NCBI RefSeq assembly: GCF_028553785.1
Contig: NZ_CP067138.1
Span: forward strand, 1 to 7,465
Source: Paracoccus fistulariae
Lineage (GTDB): Bacteria; Pseudomonadota; Alphaproteobacteria; Rhodobacterales; Rhodobacteraceae
Direction of reading: 5' to 3'
DNA length: 7,465 nucleotides
The translations under genes and the position numbers were made by a program. The stretch's first letter is position 1; each line of letters begins with the position of its first letter. Under the pieces are notes generated by a model. It ran no database searches. It was not told where the DNA came from and was given only the letters and a program-made list of their open reading frames with translations. Positions 1 through 5,786 of the stretch are shown here, one piece after another.

Positions 1-1008
1 ATGGCCTTGCTTCCCGATCGACACCCTCAAAAAGATTTCTTTATCCTCGACATCGCCGATGTCGTGCCGAAGGATGATACGGCGTCGATGGAACATCCGA
101 TGTTCTCGCTGGCAACGAAGCCAGACATGCGCCACCTGCACTACGAGGCCGGGGATGTTCGCCTAGAGATTACGCCGTCCTATAACGGCCTGCCGACCAT
201 CTTCGACAAGGACATTCTGATCTTCTGCATCAGCCAACTGATGCACATGAAAAACCGTGGCGAGAAGATCGGCAAGCGTGTCAGGTTCACGGGGCGGGAG
301 CTTCTAGTCTCAACGAACAGGCCCACCAACAACCTTGGCTATCAACGCCTAGAGCAAGCTTTCAAACGCCTACGAGGGACAACCTTCAAAACGGACATTC
401 GCACGGGAGACCGCATGGAAACCCGTGTTTTTGGCCTGATTGACGAAGGTGGATTTGTCATGCGTGAGGATGGTTCATGGCGGCTGGATTATTGCGAGGT
501 GGTCCTGTCGGACTGGCTCATGCGGGCTATCGAGTCCGACCAGGTTGTCACGATCTCGAACGACTACTTCCGCCTACGCCGCCCGCTGGAACGCCGTCTC
601 TACGAGATCGCGCGGAAACATTGTGGCAACCAGCCAAAATGGCATATCGGCCTTGCCAACCTTCAACGGAAGACTGGCAGCAATGCTCCTCTCAAGAAGT
701 TCCGACTCAACCTTCGCCAGATCATTTTTGACGATCACACGCCTTTCTACCGGATCGAGCTGACGGGCGATGACCTCGTGATCTTCCGTCCCCGACATAC
801 GAAAACACAGGTCGCGCCTGCAATCACACTGCCTGACTGGGCCGAAGAAAAAGCCCGCGCTCTGGCACGGGAAAAGGGTCGGGATTACCATGCCCTTCGA
901 GCTGATTGGCTGGCCTTTGCGCAGGCAGAAACGGCCAAAGGCAACCCGCCGAAAAATGCGGGTGCTGCATTCGTAGCCTATTGCGGAAAACAAAACAGCC
1001 TAAGATAG
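1..1008 (+). CDS. repA: RPA-family plasmid replication initiator protein RepA (335 aa)
   Basis: This is the initiator that would bind the iterons at 7336-7446 and start plasmid replication. The N-terminal motif LPDRHPQKDFF, the block SMEHPMFSLATKPDMRHL (about residues 29-46) and the stretch DYFRLRRPLERRLYEIARKHCG (about 188-209) are typical of the alphaproteobacterial replication initiator A family (Pfam RPA, PF10134), whose members are usually about 280-350 aa, so the protein looks full length. Two winged-helix-like regions are expected in this family. The C-terminal ~60 residues (from about WAEEKARALAREKGRDYHALRADW) form a charged helical tail. The start at base 1 is supported because the conserved LPDRHPQ motif follows it directly. 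There is no good ribosome binding site in the last bases of the window, which would precede the start in the circle; see the leaderless finding. The family call is firm; the iteron binding is inferred from position. Confidence 0.93.
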   Translation: MALLPDRHPQKDFFILDIADVVPKDDTASMEHPMFSLATKPDMRHLHYEAGDVRLEITPSYNGLPTIFDKDILIFCISQLMHMKNRGEKIGKRVRFTGRELLVSTNRPTNNLGYQRLEQAFKRLRGTTFKTDIRTGDRMETRVFGLIDEGGFVMREDGSWRLDYCEVVLSDWLMRAIESDQVVTISNDYFRLRRPLERRLYEIARKHCGNQPKWHIGLANLQRKTGSNAPLKKFRLNLRQIIFDDHTPFYRIELTGDDLVIFRPRHTKTQVAPAITLPDWAEEKARALAREKGRDYHALRADWLAFAQAETAKGNPPKNAGAAFVAYCGKQNSLR

Positions 1009-1070
1009 CGGCTACGATGCCTAGATACGCCGTTTCCTCGATGGTTTGCTTGATTCAGAAATTGTGGCAC

Positions 1071-1133
1071 ACTGGTCACGCTGACTGGTCATGACCAGTC
1101 AAGAAAACCAATAGTGACCATGAGGAAAACCGG
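1071..1133 (+). promoter_or_regulatory. Palindromic operator region upstream of the HTH/coiled-coil gene
   Basis: The octamer ACTGGTCA occurs at 1071-1078 and 1084-1091 and in inverted form (TGACCAGT) at 1092-1099. The last two create a perfect 20-bp palindrome, TGACTGGTCATGACCAGTCA, at 1082-1101. A related degenerate copy (TGACCATGAGGAAAACC) lies at 1115-1131 and includes the ribosome binding site of the next gene. An arrangement of this kind just before a small DNA-binding protein gene is typical of an autoregulatory operator. Binding by the downstream protein is inferred. Another TGACCAGTCA lies inside that gene at 1297-1306. Confidence 0.6.
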
Positions 1134-1135
1134 AC

Positions 1136-1546
1136 ATGACCATGACACTGAATGAAGCGGCCAAGTCCTGTCGTAAGGCGAAGGGAACAGTCCTAAAAGC
1201 TATAAAGGAAGGGCGTTTAAGTGCGCCGAAGGATACTCAAGGACGATACGAGATTGATCCGTCAGAGTTGCATAGAGTGTTTCCACTGACCGCTACTGAC
1301 CAGTCAGGAAAACCGGCACTGACCCCCACTCCTGACCACGAAAACCGCATTGAAATTGAACGGTTACGCGCCGAACTTAAAGCCGCAAACACCCTGTCTG
1401 AAAACATGGCTGAAACTGTGGCAGACCTTCGCGAACGCCTTGATCGTGAGGGCGAAGAACGCCGCAAGTTGACCGCAATGCTAACCGATCAGCGGGCGGG
1501 GCAGGGGGCAAAGCGTGGTTTGTTTGGATTCCTGCGATCAGTATAG
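1136..1546 (+). CDS. HTH/coiled-coil plasmid DNA-binding protein, KfrA-like in layout (136 aa)
   Basis: This is a small DNA-binding protein encoded just downstream of repA, a common arrangement in alphaproteobacterial plasmids; its exact role is not known to me. Residues 4-50 (LNEAAKSCRKAKGTVLKAIKEGRLSAPKD...YEIDPSELHRVF) look like an excisionase/MerR-type helix-turn-helix of the kind that reads a sequence and then continues as a wing. Residues about 52-72 are a Pro/Thr-rich linker, residues about 70-118 form a heptad-like charged coiled coil, and a basic tail KRGLFGFLRSV ends the protein. The start at 1136 is favoured over the ATG at 1142 because GAGGA at 1122-1126 lies 9 nt upstream of it. 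An HTH plus long coil resembles KfrA and other plasmid stability or copy-control factors. The gene carries operator-like DNA repeats in its linker-coding part. Roles in autoregulation, copy control or segregation are inferences. Confidence 0.75.
   Translation: MTMTLNEAAKSCRKAKGTVLKAIKEGRLSAPKDTQGRYEIDPSELHRVFPLTATDQSGKPALTPTPDHENRIEIERLRAELKAANTLSENMAETVADLRERLDREGEERRKLTAMLTDQRAGQGAKRGLFGFLRSV
1285..1347 (+). repeat. Operator-like direct repeats inside the HTH gene
   Basis: ACTGACC occurs three times, at 1285-1291, 1295-1301 and 1318-1324, and TGACC occurs again at 1333-1337. Two of these are followed by the same GAAAACC tail seen upstream of the gene: TGACCAGTCAGGAAAACC at 1297-1314, which differs from 1092-1109 at one base, and TGACCACGAAAACC at 1333-1346. 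The repeats fall in the part that encodes the flexible linker (TATDQSGKPALTPTPDHENR), where protein sequence constraint is low. Confidence 0.65.
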
Positions 1547-1557
1547 CAGCTATCGAC

Positions 1558-1899
1558 ATGCCACAAACCCGCCAAAACCTTCATAATTTTGGCAGGGTGT
1601 TTTGGAAGGCCCAAGCCATTGATCCGTTACAAAATGGTAAAGCCCTCCGCAAACGAGCGTTTTTGGTTCAATTGGATGGCGCAATGCAAGCACACGATCT
1701 TCGGACACGACACGCAGGCGCGGCAATATTTATTGATTTCCATCTGGTCGTGCCCGGCGGAACGACGGTTTTCCAATCTCATGAAATATGTGACCAGATA
1801 GAGGAGTCTTTGAAAAACCACTTAGATGACGCCAAGGTCACGATCCATGTCGAACCGGAACACAAATCAAAGCAATCAGGAGCAATAATTCCTGATTGA
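1558..1899 (+). pseudogene. 5'-truncated remnant of a cation diffusion facilitator (CDF) metal transporter: C-terminal domain only
   Basis: The open frame encodes 113 aa. From about residue 40 on it matches the cytoplasmic C-terminal dimerisation domain of CDF metal exporters (YiiP/FieF type): AHDLRTRHAG, FIDFHLVVPGG, SHEICDQIEESLKNHL, VTIHVEPEHK. His46 (HDLRTR), His62 (FHLVVP), His75 (SHEICD) and His97 (IHVEP) fall where YiiP has metal-site histidines, and Glu99 replaces the YiiP aspartate. The six-helix transmembrane domain, normally about 200 residues in front, is missing, and the first ~40 residues do not look like CDF. The ATG at 1558 has no convincing ribosome binding site. It is therefore most likely a scar from recombination that brought in metal-related cargo. 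A short soluble metal-binding protein is possible but less likely. The frame has no internal stop in the conserved part, so the truncation may be recent. Confidence 0.75.
1571..1593 (+). terminator. Possible weak hairpin terminator after the HTH gene
   Basis: GCCAAAA at 1571-1577 pairs perfectly with TTTTGGC at 1587-1593 around a 9-nt loop, starting 25 nt after the stop of the HTH gene. The stem is short and AT-rich and is followed by AGGGTGTTTT rather than a clean T run, so intrinsic termination is only possible, not clear. Confidence 0.25.
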
Positions 1900-2040
1900 A
1901 GATGCAGTCTCTTTGCTGTGCCGCAAGTATCGGTGTGTTCCGAAACGGATATTACAGCTTCCCAAAAACCACCCTTTTTGACACTCCGATCACGACTGCT
2001 CGGCCAAGAGGCCATCAATGCCTTCGGCACAAATCCGCTC

Positions 2041-2054
2041 TAAGCGCGCGCTTA
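2041..2054. promoter_or_regulatory. 14-bp perfect palindrome, candidate operator
   Basis: TAAGCGCGCGCTTA is its own reverse complement and lies 130 nt upstream of the PepSY start. It could be the binding site of a dimeric regulator of the cargo operon, possibly the LuxR-type protein encoded third in it. That assignment is a guess. The stem is too short and lacks a loop, so it does not look like a terminator. Confidence 0.35.
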
Positions 2055-2144
2055 ACAGAGGGTTCATAAGCCTCAAGGCAATGGTGTTAGCACCCCGCAA
2101 GCCTCAACTATCGGCGAGCGACAGCACTGGGCTGCCGCGCCCTT

Positions 2145-2162
2145 GCACCGTGATTTCGGTGC
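2145..2162 (+). promoter_or_regulatory. Leader hairpin just upstream of the PepSY ribosome binding site
   Basis: GCACCG at 2145-2150 pairs with CGGTGC at 2157-2162 around a 6-nt TGATTT loop. It ends 8 nt before the AAGGA ribosome binding site (2171-2175) of the PepSY gene. It could be an mRNA leader hairpin that affects translation or stability, or a DNA operator. No T run follows, so it is not an intrinsic terminator. Confidence 0.4.
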
Positions 2163-2183
2163 CCGAACCGAAGGAACTGACCC

Positions 2184-2438
2184 ATGCGTAAATTTGCACT
2201 GATCGCCATGATGGCGTTCGCTACCCCCGCTCTTGCAGAAGATGTCTCGATGAACAGCATCCTTGGCACAACGATGGAAGAGGTACAGGCCTCGTTGACC
2301 GCCATGGGCTATGAAGTCCGCAAGGCAGAAATGGAAGACGGCAAGATCGAGGTCTACTTCGTGCGCGACGGCCAGATGGGTGAAGTCTATGTGAACCCGC
2401 AGACCGGCGCTGTCACCAAGCTCGAACTCAAGGGCTGA
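2184..2438 (+). CDS. Periplasmic PepSY-domain protein (84 aa)
   Basis: Residues 1-18 (MRKFALIAMMAFATPALA) are a clear Sec signal peptide with an ALA cleavage site before ED, so the ~66-residue mature protein should be periplasmic. The rest is a single PepSY-like domain: SMNSILGTTMEEVQASLTAMGYEVRKAEMEDGKIEVYFVRDGQMGEVYVNPQTGAVTKLEL, with the typical helix (start and growth of the fold), an acidic strand pair and the family ending of YVNPxTGxVxxLE. It resembles the short PepSY_2-type proteins often found beside membrane cytochrome b genes. The function of these is unsettled; an inhibitory or partner role for the neighbouring membrane redox protein is inferred from context. AAGGA at 2171-2175 with an 8-nt spacer supports the start. 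Only 4 nt separate it from the cytochrome gene, so the two are very likely co-transcribed. Confidence 0.87.
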   Translation: MRKFALIAMMAFATPALAEDVSMNSILGTTMEEVQASLTAMGYEVRKAEMEDGKIEVYFVRDGQMGEVYVNPQTGAVTKLELKG

Positions 2439-2442
2439 GGCC

Positions 2443-3018
2443 ATGGCCGCCGTCGTACAGCAAACCAGCGGGCGCGCAAGCGCCCGTGAGGTTGCCGTCT
2501 GGGACCCGCTCGTTCGGCTGATCCACTGGTCGCTCGCCCTGACGATCCTGCTCAACGGGACGTTTATCGAGGAGGAAAGCAAGACACACGAATGGATCGG
2601 ATATGTCGCTCTGGGCCTGGTTGGCCTACGTCTTGTCTGGGCATTGATAGGACCAAAGCACGCCCGCTTCTCGGCCTTCCCGCCCAGCCCCGCGCGCGCC
2701 ATTCATCACCTGCGCGCGATGCTTTCGGGCGACAAAACGGTTCATCTGTCACACAACCCGCTCGGGGCGCTGATGGTCTACAATATCTGGGCCAGCGTGA
2801 TTGCCATCGGCATCACCGGCTACATGATGACGACGATCACGTTCTTTGGAGTCGATTGGGTCGAGGAAGCTCACGAGATCGTCTTCAACTGGCTGGTCTT
2901 TTCCGTTGCGCTGCACGTTGCCGGGGTGGCGTTCGATACCTGGCGATCTGGTGTCAATCTGGTCCGTGCCATGATAAACGGAAGAAAAACAATTCCCTAC
3001 GGACGAGAGGTTGAATGA
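2443..3018 (+). CDS. Cytochrome b561-family inner-membrane protein (cytochrome b/b6 domain, 191 aa)
   Basis: This is a four-helix membrane b-type cytochrome of the bacterial cytochrome b561 / hydrogenase b-subunit group (Pfam PF01292), which moves electrons between quinones and a redox partner. Membrane segments lie at about 27-47, 51-70, 106-130 and 146-166. Family signatures are visible: WDPLVRLIHW (His28), HEWIGYVALGLVGLRLVWALIG (His49), HLSHNPLGALMVYN (His104), and EEAHEIVFNWLVFSVALHVAG (His144, His158). These are the right places for the ligands of two haems, although I cannot assign pairs. Length is normal for the family. AAGGG at 2430-2434 inside the end of the PepSY gene serves as ribosome binding site with an 8-nt spacer. 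The stop overlaps the next start (ATGA). The electron donor and acceptor are unknown; the link to metal reduction is inferred from the VIT transporter in the same operon. Confidence 0.9.
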   Translation: MAAVVQQTSGRASAREVAVWDPLVRLIHWSLALTILLNGTFIEEESKTHEWIGYVALGLVGLRLVWALIGPKHARFSAFPPSPARAIHHLRAMLSGDKTVHLSHNPLGALMVYNIWASVIAIGITGYMMTTITFFGVDWVEEAHEIVFNWLVFSVALHVAGVAFDTWRSGVNLVRAMINGRKTIPYGREVE

Positions 3019-3602
3019 AGCTCCGGATTTGGCCTGCCAAGACAAAGGAAAGGCGCGCAACGGTTCTTGCGGGCCTTATCCTTTTGCAGGCCATGTGCGC
3101 GCTGTTCTTCATCGGAGACGTGATCGAAGATTTTCGCGAGGACGGGCATCTCGACGATCCCCATTTGCTTCTGGAGTCCGTTGCAGCCGTCGCACTTGTC
3201 GCCGGTGTTGCTTTTCTGATGATCGAGTTGCGCGGATTGCTGTCACGCATGTCCGACATGCAGACCGGTCTCGACATTGCTCAAGGCCATCTGGCGGACA
3301 TCATCGAAACGTTCTTTAACGAGTGGGGGCTAACCAATGCGGAACGCGATGTGGCCATCATGATCCTGAAGGGTTTGGACAATGACACCATCGCTCGGGT
3401 GCGCAAGACCGCAGCGGGCACGGTCAGGGCGCAGGCAACAAGCATCTATGCAAAGTCCGCGACTGACGGACGCGCGCAGTTCATCAGCTTGCTCATCGAA
3501 GAGTTGCTGGCTGACAACCAACACCTGGGCTCGGCGGGGGCAGCGCCCGATGCCGGAGCGACAAATGCCGGGACACCAGGCGCATCTGGAGAAACAACAT
3601 GA
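3015..3602 (+). CDS. Membrane-anchored LuxR/GerE-type transcriptional regulator (195 aa)
   Basis: Two N-terminal membrane helices are visible (about 15-36 and 51-71), joined by a short acidic loop GDVIEDFREDGHLDDPH that should face the periplasm. A coiled-coil-like linker (about 72-100) follows, then a LuxR/GerE helix-turn-helix at about 105-165: LTNAERDVAIMILKGLDNDTIA, then GTVRAQATSIYAKS, which keeps the E-x-x-V, GL-N-x-x-IA, GTVR and IY-K positions of the family. The usual receiver or autoinducer domain is absent, so the sensing part can only be the membrane helices or the acidic His/Asp/Glu-rich loop. The C-terminal ~25 residues are a Gly/Ala/Thr-rich tail of low complexity. It overlaps the cytochrome stop by ATGA, with AGAGG at 3006-3010. 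It probably controls this operon from the inner membrane, perhaps in response to metal or redox state; this is inference. Confidence 0.85.
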   Translation: MKLRIWPAKTKERRATVLAGLILLQAMCALFFIGDVIEDFREDGHLDDPHLLLESVAAVALVAGVAFLMIELRGLLSRMSDMQTGLDIAQGHLADIIETFFNEWGLTNAERDVAIMILKGLDNDTIARVRKTAAGTVRAQATSIYAKSATDGRAQFISLLIEELLADNQHLGSAGAAPDAGATNAGTPGASGETT

Positions 3603-4303
3603 CAGACATCAGCGCACATTCGGACGACCCCCACTACATCACGCGAAGCAACTGGCTACGCGCGGCTGTTCTGGGGGCGAATGACGGGATTGTGTCCGTG
3701 TCTTCCCTTGTCGTCGGTGTTGCTGCGGCTGATCCAAGCCCTCGCGCTGTTCTGATCGCCGGTGTGGCCGGACTGGCTGCGGGCGCGATGTCGATGGCCG
3801 CCGGGGAATATGTCTCTGTCTCATCTCAATCCGATACCGAGCGGGCTGATATCGAACGCGAAAGGGAGGCGCTGCGGGAGACGCCAGAGGCCGAATTCGA
3901 GGAACTCAAGGCGATTTATGTGGAACGCGGGTTGAGCGAGCCGACCGCCGAGGCCGTCGCGAGAGAACTGACTGAGAAAGACGCGCTGGCCGCCCATGTC
4001 CGGGATGAGCTTGGGCTCTCGGACATACATGCTGCAAATCCATTTCAGGCGGCCTTGGCCTCTGGTCTAACGTTCTCGGTGGCCGCCGCTGTCCCCGTTG
4101 TCGCCGCCTGGCTAACCCCGGCCTCAGCGATCATACCGACAGTCCTGGTTGTTACCGTCTTCGCCCTTGCCATCCTCGGTGCACTCGGAGCCAAGGCGGG
4201 AGCAGCACCTGTTCTGCCTGCTGTCATGCGTGTGGTCGGTTGGGGCGTGTTCGCAATGGCCGTGACGGCCGGTGTGGGGTGGCTATTCGGAGTGAGTGTC
4301 TGA
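3599..4303 (+). CDS. VIT1/CCC1-family iron/manganese transporter (234 aa)
   Basis: This is a member of the vacuolar iron transporter family (Pfam VIT1, PF01988), whose members move Fe(II) or Mn(II) across a membrane. The signature GANDGIVSVSSLVVGVAAA (residues 26-44) and GLAAGAMSMAAGEYVSVSSQSDTE (58-81) are clear. Membrane helices lie at about 20-44, 48-72, 150-172, 177-200 and 206-231. Between helices 2 and 3 is a ~70-residue cytoplasmic helical domain rich in glutamate (TERADIEREREALRETPEAEFEELKAIYVERG), corresponding to the metal-binding domain in plant VIT1. There is no fused rubrerythrin/ferritin domain, unlike some bacterial relatives. GGAGA at 3588-3592 and the ATGA overlap with the LuxR-type gene support the start. 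In bacteria these proteins likely export or detoxify Fe/Mn; direction and metal cannot be told from sequence. Confidence 0.92.
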   Translation: MTDISAHSDDPHYITRSNWLRAAVLGANDGIVSVSSLVVGVAAADPSPRAVLIAGVAGLAAGAMSMAAGEYVSVSSQSDTERADIEREREALRETPEAEFEELKAIYVERGLSEPTAEAVARELTEKDALAAHVRDELGLSDIHAANPFQAALASGLTFSVAAAVPVVAAWLTPASAIIPTVLVVTVFALAILGALGAKAGAAPVLPAVMRVVGWGVFAMAVTAGVGWLFGVSV

Positions 4304-4330
4304 CCTCCAGTCCACAAAGAGCAACAGATT

Positions 4331-4355
4331 TGACAAAACTCATACGTTTTTGTCA
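4331..4355. terminator. Candidate bidirectional terminator between the convergent VIT and relaxase genes
   Basis: TGACAAAA at 4331-4338 pairs perfectly with TTTTGTCA at 4348-4355 around a 9-nt loop. It lies in the 84-nt gap between the convergent ends of the VIT gene (4303) and the relaxase gene (4388), where a shared terminator is expected. The stem is AT-rich with no extended T run after it, so it would be weak. A second small symmetric element, CAAACGACCGTTTG, lies at 4362-4375. Confidence 0.4.
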
Positions 4356-4387
4356 CCGGCGCAAACGACCGTTTGTTGAAGCTATTC

Positions 4388-5632
4388 TTATCGGTCGATC
4401 CCATGCCCTCGGTCGCGATGCGCTTCCCGCTCAATCTCTTGCTGGCGCTCTAGCTCTTTCACCCGTTCCTGTTCTCGCGCCGCCTCCTGTGCGGTGTGCC
4501 GTTCCTCGGCCTCACGGCCCTCGCGCAACGCGGCGGCGCGATCCGCTAGAGCATCACGATCAACGCCCTCCGCTGCTTCGCGCAGACGTGCTGCAAAATC
4601 CTGCGGGGCTTCCCGTTCTTGCTCCGACGTGGCGGCTTCCTGAACCTTCTCTCGGCCCTGATAGGCTTCCCATGATGCCTTCAACCGTGCGGCAAAGTCA
4701 GGTTCTTGGTCCCGGCCGTCACGCCCCCCGGCAAGCGCCAGCTCGGACTGCCCTGATCCCAGACGATCCATGACGTGCTCTGCCGCACGGTCCAGCCAAT
4801 CGCGGACCTGTCCGGTCAGCTCCTGCACCACCTGCCTGACCTCGGCGGCACGGTCCTTGACCTCGTGCCAGACACGGACGGCGGCAACCTCGATGCCGCG
4901 CTCCTTGAGCTGCCAAGCACCAAGGGAAAGCTGGGGCAGGGGCGGGCGGTCCAGTGACATGGCCCGCACGGTCTCGTGCAGCTCCGCGCCCTCGTCGCCG
5001 CGCTCCCGCGCCGCGCTCGCCAGCTCAAGCGCCTCGTCGCGCTGCGCCACCAGCGTCCGGTGATCCACGCGGTCCTCGATGCCGGCGCGTTCAAGGGCCG
5101 CGTTGCTGTCCCGAGCCCACGCCTCGCGCCAGCCCTCCAGAACCTCGACTTTGTTCCAGTCGCGGTTCTTGGTGGTGAAGCCGTCTGCATCCACCTCACG
5201 GGTGGTCAGCAGAATGTGGGCGTGGTGGTTGCGCTCGTCGCCCTCGCGCCCCGGTGCGTGCAGGGCGATGTCGGCCACCATGCCACGGTCCACGAACTGC
5301 GCCTGTGCGTAGTCGCGGACCAGGGCGACACGCTGCGCATGGGTCAGCTCGTCGGGCAGGGCCACGCGGACCTCGCGGGCGACCTGGCTGTTCTTGCGGG
5401 TCTCGGATTCCTCGACACGGTTCCACAGCTCGGATCGGTCACGGACCCAATCCGGCGCATGGTCCGGGGCGAGGATCTCGGTGTGATCGACACCGCCCCG
5501 CGCCGCATAATCGAAGGTCAGCCCGGTGCGGCGGTCTTCGATGCGCTCTGCCACGCGGTAGGCGGAAGCCGCCGTGGCGCTGCGGCCCTGACTGCGGGAA
5601 ATCATCGAAGCTCGAAGATGGTAGATTGCCAT
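4388..5632 (-). CDS. mobA: MobQ-type (MobA/MobL) conjugative relaxase, 414 aa
   Basis: The relaxase nicks the plasmid at oriT and pilots the strand into the recipient. The N-terminus MAIYHLRASMISRSQGRSATAASAYR is the classic MobA/MobL motif I; Tyr25 is the expected catalytic tyrosine. Motif II (EESETRKNSQVAREVRVALPDEL, about 74-95) and the metal-binding histidine motif III (LHAPGREGDERNHHAHILLTTREV: His125, His137 and His139) are intact. The last ~80 residues form a highly charged coiled coil. At 414 aa it lacks the primase domain fused in RSF1010 MobA. I chose the start at 5632 because the conserved motif begins there; the frame stays open to 5752, but that extension runs through oriT and has no family resemblance. 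No strong ribosome binding site is seen, so the start is less certain than the family. oriT lies just upstream of the start, between the two diverging mob transcripts. Confidence 0.92.
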   Translation of the reverse strand: MAIYHLRASMISRSQGRSATAASAYRVAERIEDRRTGLTFDYAARGGVDHTEILAPDHAPDWVRDRSELWNRVEESETRKNSQVAREVRVALPDELTHAQRVALVRDYAQAQFVDRGMVADIALHAPGREGDERNHHAHILLTTREVDADGFTTKNRDWNKVEVLEGWREAWARDSNAALERAGIEDRVDHRTLVAQRDEALELASAARERGDEGAELHETVRAMSLDRPPLPQLSLGAWQLKERGIEVAAVRVWHEVKDRAAEVRQVVQELTGQVRDWLDRAAEHVMDRLGSGQSELALAGGRDGRDQEPDFAARLKASWEAYQGREKVQEAATSEQEREAPQDFAARLREAAEGVDRDALADRAAALREGREAEERHTAQEAAREQERVKELERQQEIEREAHRDRGHGIDR

Positions 5633-5680
5633 TCGGTGCCGCACTTCGCTTAGGGGTCGAGGGGAAACGCCAGTCTCCCC

Positions 5681-5722
5681 CGCCCACACAAACGCGCAGC
5701 GTTTGTATAAGTGGGCACTTCG
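5681..5722 (+). other. oriT: Origin of transfer (oriT), IncQ/RSF1010-like
   Basis: A perfect inverted repeat ACAAACGC-GCA-GCGTTTGT (5688-5706) is followed at once by ATAAGTGGGCACTT (5707-5720). The core TAAGTG (5708-5713) and its place just 3' of an inverted repeat match the RSF1010 oriT, where the nick lies inside TAAGTGCG/CCCT. By analogy the nick would fall between 5715 and 5716 on the plus strand. The location in the 154-nt divergent gap between relaxase and accessory genes fits. The exact nick position is inferred. Confidence 0.75.
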
Positions 5723-5786
5723 TGTCTTGCACCCTGCCTCAACCCACGGCACAAATCAACATAGGGCGATGAGTGTGGAGACCAAA

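Larger units (their letters stand above)
1900..2183. other. Intergenic region before the cargo operon with two palindromes
   Basis: No gene is supported in these 284 bases; open frames here are out-of-frame or cross the neighbouring genes. Two symmetric elements stand out: TAAGCGCGCGCTTA at 2041-2054, a perfect 14-bp palindrome, and a hairpin GCACCG-TGATTT-CGGTGC at 2145-2162 just before the PepSY ribosome binding site. TTGACA at 1978-1983 has no matching -10 element at normal spacing. The promoter of the operon is expected here, but I cannot place it with confidence. Confidence 0.5.

Noticed and set aside
1978..1983. TTGACA as a -35 promoter element for the cargo operon
   Set aside because: No -10-like hexamer lies at 16-18 nt spacing (CGGCCA at the expected place).
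2073..2702. 209-codon open frame on the minus strand
   Set aside because: It runs antisense through the clearly coding PepSY and cytochrome genes and its translation has no family features; GC-rich opposite-strand openness explains it.
4976..5653. 225-codon plus-strand frame across the relaxase
   Set aside because: It is opposite the relaxase, whose motifs are clear; the plus translation is not protein-like in motif content.
5633..5752. Longer relaxase N-terminus (40 extra residues)
   Set aside because: It would translate through oriT and shows no similarity to MobA/MobL; the family motif begins at 5632.
5254..5772. 172-codon plus-strand frame across oriT and the relaxase 5' end
   Set aside because: It is Arg/Pro/Gly-rich, typical of an out-of-frame translation of GC-rich DNA.
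5703..5786. Longer start for the relaxosome accessory protein
   Set aside because: Upstream codons overlap oriT, and the ribosome binding site favours ATG 5787.
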